Source: Lautropia sp. (GTDB lineage: Bacteria > Pseudomonadota > Gammaproteobacteria > Burkholderiales > Burkholderiaceae_E). Taken from it: 6,135 bases of DNA. Where the stretch lies: the NCBI GenBank assembly GCA_013813615.1, contig JACCRJ010000662.1, positions 1-6,135 on the forward strand, written 5' to 3'. The position numbers and the translations under genes are program-made. The notes below the pieces were generated by a model. That model saw only the letters and a list, made by a program, of their open reading frames with translations. It had not been told where the DNA came from and searched no databases. Position 1 is the first letter of the stretch. The number at the start of each line of letters is the position of its first letter. This document shows, in pieces, positions 5,489 to 6,135 of the stretch.

Positions 5489-5507
5489 GCTGCGGGAGGC
5501 CTGCAGG

Positions 5508-5846
5508 ATGTCGACCACCCACCCGATGATCAGCGTGCAGACCGTGCTGCAGGCGGAGCGCGGGGAACCTTTGCCGATCCTTCACCAGCAGCACCGCGTC
5601 GCCGGCGGCACCACCATCCGCGAGTTGCTTCGCCAGGCGGGGCTGGACCCGACGGTGACGCTGATCGAGTCCGGTGCGCTGGGGCTCGCCTTGCACGGCC
5701 AGAAGGCCTGGCTGGACGACGTGCTTCGCGACGGCAGCAGGGTGGAGGTGCTGGAGCCGGTCAACGCCGATGCGAAGGCGGCCCGTGCAGAGCGGGTCGC
5801 GGCGGACCGCGGCCGGCGCAAGGCGCGCTTCGGCGCCGGGCGCTGA
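5508..5846 (+). CDS. rnfH: RnfH family protein (RatB), ubiquitin-like beta-grasp fold
   Basis: The 112-residue product belongs to the RnfH/RatB family of small beta-grasp (ubiquitin-like) proteins. Evidence is the TTIRELLRQAGL helix (35-46), the LGLALHGQKAWLDDVLRDG segment (58-76) and the diagnostic SRVEVLEPVNADAK (77-90). The end is a basic Ala/Arg-rich tail (91-112). The start at 5508 has GGGAGG (5494-5499) eight bases upstream; an ATG at 5526 is in frame but has no such site. The gene sits 19 bases after ratA in the order seen in E. coli (ratA-ratB) and is almost certainly co-transcribed with it. The family name comes from its association with rnf genes in Rhodobacter, but its biochemical role is not settled. 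Calling ratA-ratB a toxin-antitoxin pair is not supported by anything in this sequence. Confidence 0.92.
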   Translation: MSTTHPMISVQTVLQAERGEPLPILHQQHRVAGGTTIRELLRQAGLDPTVTLIESGALGLALHGQKAWLDDVLRDGSRVEVLEPVNADAKAARAERVAADRGRRKARFGAGR

Positions 5847-5878
5847 GCGCGAGACATCGATCGCTGCAACCAGAGCCC

Positions 5879-6135
5879 TCAGCAGCGCTCACCGACGTTC
5901 TTGCGCGCGTCCTTCAGTCGCTCGGCCCGTTCGGCCTCGGACAGAAATTCCCGATCGCCGGCGGCGTTGGTACGGCTGATCCGCTGCCCGCTTTCAAGAG
6001 AGCGGATATCGGATTGGGTGTCGGTGCATGCCTTGGCAAGCTCCAACTGGCGCTGCGACGCCTCCAGCGCCTTCTTCTCCTGCTCCGCTTTCTCCGCCAG
6101 GCGCTTGCGGTAAGCGAGGTCGCGCTCCGCGAGCG
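5879..6135 (-). CDS. C-terminal part of a DUF4124-type protein (5' end beyond window)
   Basis: A minus-strand frame is open from the right edge to a TGA at 5881-5879. It gives about 85 residues of C-terminus, starting LAERDLAYRKRLAEK and ending KNVGERC. It has a charged Glu/Ala/Arg-rich helical stretch, then a cysteine (ACTDTQSDIRSLESGQRI), an REFLSEAERAERL helix and a terminal Cys. This arrangement (charged helix, Cys, S-GQRI-R, D-REFL, terminal Cys) resembles the C-terminal region of betaproteobacterial DUF4124 proteins. Those are small exported proteins with an N-terminal DUF4124 domain and unknown function. The N-terminal domain and signal peptide would lie to the right, so the family call is moderate. 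The gene is convergent with rnfH across 32 bases without a clear terminator. Confidence 0.75.
   Translation of the reverse strand, partial: LAERDLAYRKRLAEKAEQEKKALEASQRQLELAKACTDTQSDIRSLESGQRISRTNAAGDREFLSEAERAERLKDARKNVGERC

Noticed and set aside
5845..5890. GAGCGC/GCGCTC inverted repeat between rnfH and the DUF4124-type gene as a terminator
   Set aside because: The arms are only six bases with a 34-base loop and there is no U-tract. It is not convincing.

Overview
The window reads as a chromosomal segment of a GC-rich proteobacterium, most likely a betaproteobacterium of the Rhodocyclales/Burkholderiales type. The grounds are the order smpB / ratA / rnfH / DUF4124-type gene, a stand-alone LivK-type periplasmic binding protein, the nfeD-qmcA pair, and a strong G/C third-position bias. 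There are ten protein genes, two of them cut by the window edges. I see no rRNA or tRNA gene, CRISPR array, insertion sequence or phage gene.

Left part (1-1640). A SARP-type transcription factor gene (OmpR-like winged helix plus BTAD) runs leftward out of the window. Divergent from it is an OsmC-family thiol peroxidase-like gene, followed after 122 bases by a 57-residue DUF1059 protein. Both intergenic regions carry a pair of GTGAC direct repeats spaced exactly 11 bp. In both cases the repeats sit the same distance upstream of a -10-like hexamer and point toward the downstream gene. Tandem repeats with 11-bp periodicity near the -10 are the operator geometry known for SARP regulators. A small regulon controlled by the neighbouring SARP is therefore the most interesting hypothesis in the window. 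A hairpin closes this block.

Middle part (1639-4511). A leucine/branched-chain-type ABC transporter binding protein lies on the minus strand, with no permease or ATPase gene next to it. Divergent from it is a two-gene operon: an NfeD-like membrane protein overlapping by ATGA with a QmcA/stomatin-type membrane protein. The QmcA C-terminal tail is encoded partly by a 4 x 9-bp tandem repeat.

Right part (4512-6135). smpB (trans-translation) is convergent with qmcA and divergent from ratA-rnfH. The window ends in the 3' part of a convergent DUF4124-type gene. This block is a conserved housekeeping neighbourhood.

The genes are individually of known families. The apparent novelty lies in the regulatory architecture of the SARP / OsmC / DUF1059 block, which rests on reading alone and is untested.
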